The notes under the pieces: generated by a model
What the model was told of the DNA's origin: nothing
What the model saw: only the letters and a program-made list of their open reading frames with translations
The model's database searches: none
Made by a program: the position numbers and the translations under genes
Assembly: GCA_946409645.1 (NCBI GenBank)
Contig: CAMJXE010000021.1
Coordinates: 1 to 37,353, forward strand
DNA length: 37,353 nt
DNA from: an uncultured Bacteroidales bacterium
Lineage (GTDB): Bacteria > Bacteroidota > Bacteroidia > Bacteroidales > WCHB1-69
Direction of reading: 5' to 3'
Part shown: one piece after another, positions 1-6,188 of the stretch
Layout: every line of letters begins with the position of its first letter
How positions within the stretch are numbered: position 1 is the stretch's first letter

Positions 1-65
1 TCTCGCTGCCGATCTGGCTGCTCTATGAACTGAGTGTGCTGGTGGTGAAACGGGTGGAACGCTAA
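1..65 (+). CDS. tatC: Sec-independent translocase TatC, C-terminal end only
   Basis: The window opens inside a reading frame (codons begin at base 3) that ends with TAA at 63-65. The visible tail reads LPIWLLYELSVLVVKRVER. This resembles the last membrane segment and C-terminus of TatC, where a proline and a Leu-Tyr/Phe-Glu-hydrophobic pattern (LYEIS/LFEIG) precede a short basic tail. TatC is the membrane receptor of twin-arginine protein export. Only about 20 residues are visible, so the call rests on one motif; another polytopic membrane protein is possible. Confidence 0.6.
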   Translation, partial: SLPIWLLYELSVLVVKRVER

Positions 66-72
66 AAAATTG

Positions 73-81
73 TATTTTTGC
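73..81 (+). promoter_or_regulatory. Bacteroidota -7 promoter element for gltX
   Basis: TATTTTTGC, an exact match to the Bacteroidota -7 consensus, starts 8 bases after the tatC stop. No good TTG -33 element is seen because that position falls in the tatC coding end. It would give gltX an untranslated leader of about 115 bases made mostly of AAAAGGC-type repeats. Confidence 0.5.
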
Positions 82-114
82 GGCTTTGTTTTTTAGGGAA
101 AAGGGAAAAGGGAA

Positions 115-148
115 TAGGCAAAAGGCAAAAGGCAAAAGGCAAAAGGGA
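115..148 (+). repeat. AAAAGGC tandem low-complexity repeat in the gltX leader
   Basis: Tandem AAAAGGC/GGGAATAGG units. The 21 bases at 115-135 recur exactly at 25750-25770, and a related TAGGCAGTAGGC-type run lies on the other strand near 4370-4391. It holds no coding sense and is probably a slippage-prone intergenic filler. Confidence 0.7.
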
Positions 149-202
149 ATAGGGAAGGGCTGAAGGCCTTCGTATGTATAATCAATAGTCAATAATCAAA
201 GT

Positions 203-1735
203 ATGGAAAATATGAAACCGAGAGTCAGATTCGCGCCGAGTCCCACGGGACCGCTGCACATCGGCGGTGTGCGTACCGCATTGTATAACTATCTGTTTGC
301 CAAGAAGAACGGCGGATCGTTCCTCCTTCGCATCGAGGACACCGACCAGACCCGCTTCGTGCCGGGCGCCGAGGAGTACATCATCGAGGCCTTCCAGTGG
401 CTCGGACTCAAGTTCGACGAAGGCGTCGGCATCGGTGGCGAATACGGTCCTTACAAGCAGTCGGAGCGCAAACCGATGTACAAGCCTTACGCTGAGCAGC
501 TTGTGCGCGACGGTTGGGCTTACTACGCTTTCGACACGCCCGAATCCTTGGACGCCAAACGTAAGGAGGCGGAGGTGCAGAAGAAGACTTTCCAGTATGA
601 CGCCTCCACTCGTATGTCGATGGTCAACTCGCTGACTTTGAGTGCGGAAGAGACAGAAAAACGAATTGCTTCCGGCGAACCTTTCGTGGTGCGTTTCAAA
701 TATCCCGCCGACACGGACATCCACGTTCACGATCTGATTCGCGGCGAGGTGGTGATTAATTCTAACCTATTGGACGACAAGGTGTTGTATAAATCCGACG
801 GAATGCCAACCTACCATTTGGCCAACATTGTGGATGACCACACCATGAAGATCACGCACGTGATTCGTGGCGAGGAGTGGCTGCCTTCCGCGCCGCTGCA
901 CGTGATGTTGTACAAGGCGTTCGGGTGGGAGGCACCGCAGTTCGCGCACCTGCCGCTGTTGCTGAAACCTGATGGTAACGGCAAGCTCAGCAAGCGCGAT
1001 GGCGACCGTCTGGGATTCCCCGTATTCCCGTTGGAGTGGCACGACCCCAAGAGCGGCGAAGTCTCCTCTGGCTATCGCGAGACGGGCTATCTGCCTGAGG
1101 CCGTGGTGAATATGTTAGCATTATTGGGCTGGAATCCCGGCACAGAACAGGAAATCTTCAGCTTGGACGAGCTCGTCAATCTTTTCTCTTTGGATAAAAT
1201 CAGCAAGTCGGGTGCGAAGTTTTCCCTCGACAAGGCCAAATGGTTCAACCACGAATATATACAAATGAAATCCTCGAAGGAGTTGATGCCCTATATCACC
1301 AAAATCATGGACGAGAAAGGCGTGGCGTACGAGGAGGATTACCTGCTGAAGGTCATCGACTTGATGAAGGAGCGCCTCACTTTCCCGGGCGAGTTCTGGG
1401 AACAGGCCGGATTCTTTTTCGTGGCCCCGACCGAGTACAGCGCGCAGGATCTGAAGAAGCGTTGGAAAGAGGGCACGGGCGAGAAATTGCGCGTCATCGA
1501 CGAGTTGTTGCGTAAAGATGAGGTTTTCGACATGCAAGCCGCCCACGACCGCGTGATGGAGCACATAAAAGCTAACGAATGGAATATGGGGGCTGTCCTC
1601 AACAGCATGAGAATCGGCATCGTGGGTTGTGCCCGCGGTCCCGAGCTTTTCACTATGATCAACATCCTCGGCACCGACGAGGTGCACAAACGCACCGAGG
1701 CGGTGATTAATGCCGTTGAGGGTGGCGACAATTAA
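203..1735 (+). CDS. gltX: glutamate-tRNA ligase
   Basis: Class I aminoacyl-tRNA synthetase that charges tRNA-Glu with glutamate using ATP in the cytoplasm. At 510 aa it has the usual bacterial GluRS length. The HIGH signature is present as HIGG at residues 19-22 after [10 protein letters not shown], and the KMSKS loop appears as KLSKR at 261-265. IRGEEW (221-226) and LPLLLKPDG (250-258) are typical of the family, and the C-terminal anticodon-binding region is intact. The start at 203 gives [13 protein letters not shown] at 212 is an alternative three residues in. It follows tatC on the same strand but has its own -7 element, so it is probably transcribed separately. Specificity for Glu only or Glu/Gln cannot be settled by eye. 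Confidence 0.97.
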   Translation: MENMKPRVRFAPSPTGPLHIGGVRTALYNYLFAKKNGGSFLLRIEDTDQTRFVPGAEEYIIEAFQWLGLKFDEGVGIGGEYGPYKQSERKPMYKPYAEQLVRDGWAYYAFDTPESLDAKRKEAEVQKKTFQYDASTRMSMVNSLTLSAEETEKRIASGEPFVVRFKYPADTDIHVHDLIRGEVVINSNLLDDKVLYKSDGMPTYHLANIVDDHTMKITHVIRGEEWLPSAPLHVMLYKAFGWEAPQFAHLPLLLKPDGNGKLSKRDGDRLGFPVFPLEWHDPKSGEVSSGYRETGYLPEAVVNMLALLGWNPGTEQEIFSLDELVNLFSLDKISKSGAKFSLDKAKWFNHEYIQMKSSKELMPYITKIMDEKGVAYEEDYLLKVIDLMKERLTFPGEFWEQAGFFFVAPTEYSAQDLKKRWKEGTGEKLRVIDELLRKDEVFDMQAAHDRVMEHIKANEWNMGAVLNSMRIGIVGCARGPELFTMINILGTDEVHKRTEAVINAVEGGDN

Positions 1736-1753
1736 AATAGTGATTGGTAATTA

Positions 1754-1781
1754 GTAGAGACGTTGCGCGCAACGTCTCTAC
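1754..1781. repeat. 28-bp perfect palindrome (GTAGAGACG family), copy 1
   Basis: Each arm is 14 bases starting GTAGAGACG, and the centre is TTGCGCGCAA. It sits between the convergent ends of gltX and the small barrel gene. There is no T-run, so it does not look like an intrinsic terminator. Copy 2 (2325-2352) has the same outer arms but a different centre; a decayed copy lies at 32352-32380. Confidence 0.85.
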
Positions 1782-1799
1782 GTGTATAATAGTCCGTTG

Positions 1800-2294
1800 T
1801 CAGAAATGGTAGGCCAATCGGACACCTCCGTTCAGGGAGGAGAAGCTGAGGGAGGGTCGCCAGCCGGATTCAGGGATGTATTGCGCTCCTAACACAATCA
1901 AATCGGCGGCGATGTCAACGTTGTCGCTGACGCGGAACCGGAGACTCGGTCGCACGCCTATTTGACAAAACTGGAGCTTGTCGGTGAATTCGATTCCACC
2001 TAATACGTGGAGGTCCAGGTAGATGCTTTCGTTATGCCATACGCAAAACCGGGCAAAAGGCTCCGCGATGCCGGTGACGGCGAAAAAGTCGTCTCTGCCC
2101 ACAAAAACCACAGCGCCCAATCCAGAACCCAAGGCAAACCAGTCGGTGAATTCATAGCCTACTCTGACTTCGGCGGAAACGGAGAAATAGTTACGAAACC
2201 CGAAGCCGGCAGAACCTCCGACGAACAATCCGCTTTGTGCCTTTGACACAAAAGTGGCGGATAATAGCAATACGAAAATGAATATTTTTTTCAT
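1800..2294 (-). CDS. small outer-membrane beta-barrel protein
   Basis: Predicted secreted protein of 164 aa. A signal peptide (MKKIFIFVLLLSATFVSKAQ, residues 1-20) is followed by alternating hydrophobic strands rich in Gly and aromatic residues, and the chain ends in Tyr-His-Phe; a C-terminal phenylalanine is the usual barrel-assembly signal. The length fits an 8-stranded porin-like or OmpW/OmpX-size barrel. The start at 2294 is chosen over an upstream in-frame ATG at 2339 because it begins the signal peptide directly; the longer form adds 15 basic residues and would run through the palindrome at 2325-2352. It lies downstream of sdaA on the same strand, with the palindrome between. Substrate and role are unknown. 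Confidence 0.75.
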   Translation of the reverse strand: MKKIFIFVLLLSATFVSKAQSGLFVGGSAGFGFRNYFSVSAEVRVGYEFTDWFALGSGLGAVVFVGRDDFFAVTGIAEPFARFCVWHNESIYLDLHVLGGIEFTDKLQFCQIGVRPSLRFRVSDNVDIAADLIVLGAQYIPESGWRPSLSFSSLNGGVRLAYHF

Positions 2295-2324
2295 CACAAT
2301 GAATTTTTTACGAATGCGGGTTTT

Positions 2325-2352
2325 GTAGAGACGCGCCATGGCGCGTCTCTAC
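2325..2352. repeat. 28-bp perfect palindrome (GTAGAGACG family), copy 2
   Basis: Outer arms are GTAGAGACG/CGTCTCTAC as in copy 1, but the centre is CGCCATGGCG. It lies between the sdaA stop (2358) and the barrel gene start (2294). Together with copy 1 it brackets the barrel gene, about 540 bases apart. Confidence 0.85.
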
Positions 2353-2357
2353 AGGGT

Positions 2358-3545
2358 TTAATCGATCGCCAGTCCGCCCAAGGCCGTCTCCTTATACAAG
2401 CTGGGCAGGTCTTTGCCGGTCAGTTTCATGGTCTTCACCACCTTGTCGAAACTGATGAGGTGCTTGCCGTCGGACATCATAGCGAAAAGGTTGGCGTCCA
2501 AGGCGCGGAGGGCGGCGAAGGCGTTGCGCTCGATGCAGGGGATCTGCACGAGACCGCAGATGGGGTCGCAGGTGAGTCCGAGGTGGTGTTCCAGTCCCAT
2601 CTCAGCGGCATATTCGATCTGTTGCGGGGAACCGCCGAAGAGCTGGTTGGCAGCGGCGGCGGCCATGGCGCATGCGGAGCCGATCTCGCCCTGACAGCCC
2701 ACTTCGGCCCCTGACACAGAGGCGTTGGTGCGGATGATGTTGCCGAAAAGCCCTGCCGTGGCCATCGCCTTCAGGATGAACCTGTCGGTGTATTCATGGT
2801 TGTGTTTGAGGTGGTAGAGCACCGCCGGCAGCACGCCCGACGAGCCGCAGGTGGGCGCGGTGACAATCCGTCCGCCCGAGGCGTTTTCTTCCGCCGTGGC
2901 CAAAGCGTAGGCCGACACGAGACAACGGCCCTGCAGCGAGGCCTTGTAACTCAGTGCTTTCACGTAGTATTGTGTGGCTTTCCGTTTCACGTACAGTCCG
3001 CCGGGCAGCACTCCGTCGTTGTTCAGCACGCCTTTCTCGATGGTCTTCTGCATCACCTCCCAGCGTTCCTCCAGGAAGTCCCAGATGTCGGGCTCTTCGT
3101 GCTGTTCCACATATTCCCAGAAGTTCAGCCCGTATTTTTCCACGTGTTTCACGATGTCCGCCATAGTGTTCTCCTCATAGCGTTCCTCCTTGTCCATCAC
3201 GGTGTTCTCGTCGGCCAGCTCGCCGCCGCCGATACTGTAGATTTTCCACTGGTCGGTGACCTCCTCGCCCTTGAGCGATTCGAAGAGCATGGCGTTGGTG
3301 TGAAATTCGTGCTGTATTTCGGGTTTCCAGACGATTTCGGCGGGTTTTGGCGAAAGGGCGTCGATGATGGTTTTGTCGGTGAAGTGGCCCTTGCCGGTGG
3401 CCGCGAGACTGCCGTAGAGGGTCACGCGGTAGCCGGTAGCGTCGGGGGTTCTCTCTTTGAAGATTTCGGCCGCGCGGTGCGGTCCCATGGTGTGGCTGCT
3501 GGAAGGTCCGTAGCCGATTTTGAAGATTTTCTTGATGGATTCCAT
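2358..3545 (-). CDS. sdaA: L-serine dehydratase, iron-sulfur type, single chain
   Basis: Deaminates L-serine to pyruvate and ammonia with a catalytic [4Fe-4S] cluster, in the cytoplasm. The 395-aa chain has the N-terminal beta domain (GPSSSHTMGP at 13-22) fused to the alpha domain (GGRIVTAPTCGSSGVLPAVL near 224-243). Cluster cysteines are Cys284 (CQGE), Cys326 and Cys337; their spacing of 42 and 11 matches that of the characterised type-2 enzyme family. The chain ends in GGLAID and lacks the extra C-terminal cysteine tail that occupies the active site in some type-2 enzymes. A -7 element at 3587-3595 drives it. The function fits amino-acid fermentation, as does kamA later in the window. Confidence 0.93.
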   Translation of the reverse strand: MESIKKIFKIGYGPSSSHTMGPHRAAEIFKERTPDATGYRVTLYGSLAATGKGHFTDKTIIDALSPKPAEIVWKPEIQHEFHTNAMLFESLKGEEVTDQWKIYSIGGGELADENTVMDKEERYEENTMADIVKHVEKYGLNFWEYVEQHEEPDIWDFLEERWEVMQKTIEKGVLNNDGVLPGGLYVKRKATQYYVKALSYKASLQGRCLVSAYALATAEENASGGRIVTAPTCGSSGVLPAVLYHLKHNHEYTDRFILKAMATAGLFGNIIRTNASVSGAEVGCQGEIGSACAMAAAAANQLFGGSPQQIEYAAEMGLEHHLGLTCDPICGLVQIPCIERNAFAALRALDANLFAMMSDGKHLISFDKVVKTMKLTGKDLPSLYKETALGGLAID

Positions 3546-3550
3546 CTTGT

Positions 3551-3582
3551 TAGTTTAAGGTTTAGGGGTTAAGGTTTAAGGA
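3551..3582 (-). repeat. TTTAAGG low-complexity repeat in the sdaA leader
   Basis: Repeated GTTTAAGG/GTTTAGGGG units lie between the sdaA start and its -7 element. The same unit recurs upstream of the fusA stop at 32748-32771, also on the plus-strand sequence of a minus-strand operon. Confidence 0.6.
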
Positions 3583-3586
3583 AAGT

Positions 3587-3595
3587 GCAAAAGTA
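3587..3595 (-). promoter_or_regulatory. -7 promoter element for sdaA
   Basis: TACTTTTGC on the minus strand, about 40 bases upstream of the sdaA ATG. It is divergent from the hicAB promoter 80 bases away. Confidence 0.5.
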
Positions 3596-3646
3596 CACAA
3601 TTATTCGAATCGATGAAGAGAGTTGATGAAATTTTGGTTTATTACG

Positions 3647-3678
3647 ATATGCTATTCAAAAAAAAAGCATATTTTTGC
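3647..3678 (+). promoter_or_regulatory. hicAB promoter with candidate operator
   Basis: A -7 element TATTTTTGC is at 3670-3678. An inverted repeat ATATGCT (3647-3653) / AGCATAT (3666-3672) overlaps it. This layout suits autorepression by the HTH-bearing HicB antitoxin; the operator role is inference. Confidence 0.5.
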
Positions 3679-3699
3679 AGTCTCTAATTATTGATGAAT

Positions 3700-3894
3700 A
3701 TGAAGTATCACGAACTCGAAAGAAAACTCAGAAAGATAGGGTGTTATCCAACAGGAAAAGAGAGGCACGGACATCCTCTTTGGCACAGTCCAATTACAAA
3801 CAACAATTTCATGATGAGTCATCACCATTCGCAGGAAGTTGCTTCAGGCACGTTGAAAGCCATCATGAAAAGTTCGGGTTTGGTTGAGTTGTAA
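3700..3894 (+). CDS. hicA: HicA family mRNA interferase toxin
   Basis: Toxin half of a HicAB module, expected to cleave mRNA through a dsRBD-like fold with a catalytic histidine. The 64-aa chain has the family pattern: MKYHELERKLRK, GCY, GHPLWHSP (with the expected catalytic His), then SQEVASGTLKAIMKSSGL. The start at 3700 (MKYHELE) matches the usual family N-terminus; ATG 3694 and TTG 3691 are also in frame, but the -7 element ends at 3678, so any of these gives a very short leader. It is followed 11 bases later by hicB. Confidence 0.88.
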   Translation: MKYHELERKLRKIGCYPTGKERHGHPLWHSPITNNNFMMSHHHSQEVASGTLKAIMKSSGLVEL

Positions 3895-3905
3895 ACGATA
3901 TAAAT

Positions 3906-4310
3906 ATGGAAAAAAGAATGGTTCAAGCTCATATAGAGTGCAACAACACAGGTTTCTATACTGTGTATTGCGAAGAAGATTTTCCTTTTGGCTTCTTCGG
4001 TGAAGGTTTCTCCGCTGATGAGGCAAGAGTGGATTTTGTCGAATGTTTCAAGGCCATGCGGGATGACTATTTTGAACAGACTGGCAAATTTATCGACGCG
4101 GAGTTTACCTTTGTGTATGATGCTTCTGCCTTCTTGCAGCATTACAAAGGTATCTTGACATTGTCGGGCATGTCGCGGATGACGGGCATCAACAAGGCGC
4201 AGCTGTCGCAGTATGTCTGCGGCAAACGCCATCCCTCCCCGCGCACGCAGGAGAAGATCAAACGCTCTGTCCAGAAATTTGCGGAGGAACTGAGCCACGC
4301 GATGGCGTGA
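3906..4310 (+). CDS. hicB: HicB family antitoxin with C-terminal HTH domain
   Basis: Antitoxin of 134 aa that should bind and neutralise HicA and repress its own promoter. Residues 1-65 form the HicB partial RNase-H-like fold (GFYTVYCEED, FGFFGEGFSADEARVDF). Residues about 80-134 carry a helix-turn-helix (GILTLSGMSRMTGINKAQLS, then YVCGKRHPSPRTQEKI) and end in VQKFAEELSHAMA. The toxin-first order is normal for HicAB. A REP-like hairpin follows 18 bases after the stop. Its C-terminal tail is mirrored in the broken PIN gene at 17035-17145. Confidence 0.88.
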   Translation: MEKRMVQAHIECNNTGFYTVYCEEDFPFGFFGEGFSADEARVDFVECFKAMRDDYFEQTGKFIDAEFTFVYDASAFLQHYKGILTLSGMSRMTGINKAQLSQYVCGKRHPSPRTQEKIKRSVQKFAEELSHAMA

Positions 4311-4327
4311 GATGCGCAGGCATACAG

Positions 4328-4355
4328 GTACGGGCGTATCGCATACGCCCCTACG
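4328..4355. repeat. REP-like hairpin (GGGCGTAT family), isolated copy
   Basis: Inverted repeat with arms GGGCGTAT / ATACGCCC around a CGC centre, bordered by GTAC and CTACG. It belongs to the family clustered around the RAYT transposase at 22.0-22.9 kb, 18 kb away. Just beyond it, to 4390, is a TGCCTAC tandem run. Confidence 0.85.
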
Positions 4356-4390
4356 AATGCTCAATTCACTATTGCCTACTGCCTACTGCC

Positions 4391-5584
4391 TCATTTCCAG
4401 AACTCCACCCACTTTTTCTCCTCCTCAGTGAACCCCTCCATGTTGCCCTTGTACTTCGGGTTACGGATGTACCATGCGCAAGATTTAAAATAGTCCTTTA
4501 ACATTTTGTCTTTGAAGACATAGCCGCGATAGGCGAAGGGCAGGCTTTTAAGGATGCGGCGTTGCTCAGGGGTGAATTGCGGGACCTTTTCGAAGTATCC
4601 AGATATGAAGGCGGTGTCGAGGGAGAAATACTGGGTCTTGAACCCTTTGATGAATTTCTCCTCTTCGGAGGTGGTCTGCTCGTTATTCCAGTCGCTCCAC
4701 ATACAGATAATGAGGGCGTCCTTCGCCACGTGCAATTCCCCGTCAGGATGGAAGTTCTGCTTGTGGAAGCTGACGCCGCCCTTCTGGATGTGGAAAATCA
4801 CCCCGTTTTTCACGGTGTCCCAAGTCGGCCAGTCACAATTCATGGCCATGCCGAGCCCTTGGATGGTCCAGTCGGTGGATTTTTCGAAAAAAGTCTGTTT
4901 GATGCGGAACGACTCACGGTCACCCATATTGATGTTCAATGTGAAATCATCGATTTGATGGTTGGCCCAGCGGTTGGCCGCCGTCAGGACGTACGGAAAA
5001 TGGAATTCCTCGCCTACGGAGAAGGAAAGGTCGTATTCGTAGGTGTGTTGGACGATGTTCAGCCCTGGGCGGAATTTCGCTTTGAAGTGATAGACGTAGT
5101 CGAAGGGGTAAGCCATGTAATCCCACGATTTCAGGGAGTCTCCGCACTGCTTCTTCGACCAGTCCTTGAACTGTCCATTGGTGTAATAGGGAGGTATAGT
5201 GTACTTGTCGTTCTCGTCGTAGGATCCTCTCGTCACGTGCGCAATTTCATAGTGGAGTGCCTGTCCGTTCACCAGCACCTTGAAGTTCCGCATGTGTGGG
5301 TGGTCGGGGAACAGCGCTATGGGGTCGCGGCCACTGTTGTAAGGCGACTCGGCCTCGAACCCGACCAGCAGCTCCTTCTCGCCCACGGGGTTGAAGAACT
5401 CGTAATAGACGGTCACTTCGATATGATCGCCCACCCGGTTGAGGGTCAGCACCTCCTTCTTCACGCTGATGTCGGTCTCGGTAATCGGGATCAGCTGGTT
5501 GCCGGAAGCGTAGAAGACACCGTCATTGGCGGTGGCGAAAAATGCTGAGAGACAGCTGAATATGACAATAATAAGTTTTCTCAT
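4391..5584 (-). CDS. secreted protein with DUF4424-like and YARHG domains
   Basis: Predicted exported protein of 397 aa with unknown function. A signal peptide (MRKLIIVIFSCLSAFFATA, 1-19) precedes NDGVFYASGNQLIPI. Residues about 20-310 resemble the DUF4424-like extracellular fold seen in Bacteroidota (paired beta region with VTVYYEFFNPVGEKELLVGF). Residues about 335-397 form a YARHG-type domain: FAYRGYVFKDKMLKDYFKSC, then WY and a charged end. YARHG is an extracellular domain of unclear function. The start at 5584 is preferred to the ATG at 5641, which adds 19 residues ahead of the signal peptide. A minus-strand -7 element (TAATTTCGC, 5605-5613) precedes it, divergent from blaI. The domain calls are from memory of consensus patterns. 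Confidence 0.7.
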   Translation of the reverse strand: MRKLIIVIFSCLSAFFATANDGVFYASGNQLIPITETDISVKKEVLTLNRVGDHIEVTVYYEFFNPVGEKELLVGFEAESPYNSGRDPIALFPDHPHMRNFKVLVNGQALHYEIAHVTRGSYDENDKYTIPPYYTNGQFKDWSKKQCGDSLKSWDYMAYPFDYVYHFKAKFRPGLNIVQHTYEYDLSFSVGEEFHFPYVLTAANRWANHQIDDFTLNINMGDRESFRIKQTFFEKSTDWTIQGLGMAMNCDWPTWDTVKNGVIFHIQKGGVSFHKQNFHPDGELHVAKDALIICMWSDWNNEQTTSEEEKFIKGFKTQYFSLDTAFISGYFEKVPQFTPEQRRILKSLPFAYRGYVFKDKMLKDYFKSCAWYIRNPKYKGNMEGFTEEEKKWVEFWK

Positions 5585-5660
5585 AACGGATTTGGTTTGT
5601 AGGTGCGAAATTATGAAAAAATTTTTTCTCAACGAATGCAATATATAATTAATTTTTTCG

Positions 5661-5692
5661 TTGTATGATTAAAAAATAAATTATATCTTTGC
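5661..5692 (+). promoter_or_regulatory. blaI-blaR1 promoter with candidate BlaI box
   Basis: TTG at 5661-5663 and TATCTTTGC at 5684-5692 are 20 bases apart. The -33 region reads TTGTATGATTAAAAAA. Over 37 aligned bases from the TTG, 32 are identical to the promoter at 9567-9603 in front of the TonB-dependent receptor, including the downstream CGCGT. BlaI family proteins are autorepressors, so a shared operator here is likely (inference). Confidence 0.65.
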
Positions 5693-5707
5693 CGCGTCGT
5701 TCCAAGA

Positions 5708-5759
5708 GGGCTGCAAGCCCGGCACGTGTTAACCCAGGGTGAACGAAGTGAGCCCTGGG
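5708..5759. repeat. double hairpin in the blaI leader
   Basis: Two inverted repeats lie in the untranslated leader: GGGCT-GCA-AGCCC at 5708-5720, and CCCAGGG (5733-5739) with CCCTGGG (5753-5759) around a 13-base loop. It looks like a separate intergenic repeat family; no T-run follows. It ends about 40 bases before the blaI ATG. Confidence 0.7.
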
Positions 5760-5799
5760 ACGAATGACGATAAATAACAAACAAAAAACAATAAGAACA

Positions 5800-6186
5800 A
5801 TGAAAGAATTAACCAAAGCAGAAGAACAGGTGATGCAGGTGCTGTGGCAAATCAAACAGGGATTCGCCGCCGACATCATCGCCAATTTCCCGGAACCGAA
5901 GCCGGCCTACAACACCATGCTGACCGTGGTGCGCATTCTCGAAAAGAAGGGGCTCGTGTCGCACGAGACCTTTGGGAAGTCAAACCGCTACTACCCGCTG
6001 GTGAGCAAGGAGCAGTACTCGGAGTCGTTCATGCAGCAGTTCGTGCGCAACTACTTCGACAACTCCTTCAAGTCGATGGTCTCCTTTTTTGCTAACAACC
6101 AGGATATTACGTTGGAAGAGCTGGACGACATCCGCCGGATGATCGATTCCGTTCCGCAAGATGATTCATCCGCAAAAACCGAATAG
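5800..6186 (+). CDS. blaI: BlaI/MecI/CopY family transcriptional repressor
   Basis: Winged-helix repressor of 128 aa, expected to bind DNA as a dimer and to be inactivated by cleavage when the partner M56 peptidase is triggered. The sequence shows the family pattern: LTKAEEQVMQVLW, then KPAYNTMLTVVRILEKKGLV (recognition helix and wing) and a C-terminal dimerisation helix region. ATG at 5800 (MKELTKAEE) is chosen over 5764, whose extension lacks family similarity. The gene ends 2 bases before the blaR1-like gene, a tight two-gene operon. In Bacteroidota such pairs are not restricted to beta-lactam resistance; no beta-lactamase is present in the window. Confidence 0.92.
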   Translation: MKELTKAEEQVMQVLWQIKQGFAADIIANFPEPKPAYNTMLTVVRILEKKGLVSHETFGKSNRYYPLVSKEQYSESFMQQFVRNYFDNSFKSMVSFFANNQDITLEELDDIRRMIDSVPQDDSSAKTE

Positions 6187-6188
6187 TC

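Noticed and set aside
1754..1781. Palindrome as an intrinsic terminator of gltX
   Set aside because: The stem is strong, but no T-run follows on either strand, and a matching copy occurs between two same-strand genes.
2796..3572. 258-aa frame opposite sdaA
   Set aside because: Antisense shadow of a well-identified enzyme; composition rich in Val/His/Gly from complementary codons.
4562..5548. Long plus-strand frame (328 aa) opposite the YARHG gene
   Set aside because: It is antisense to a secreted protein with clear domains and has no recognisable motif or promoter.
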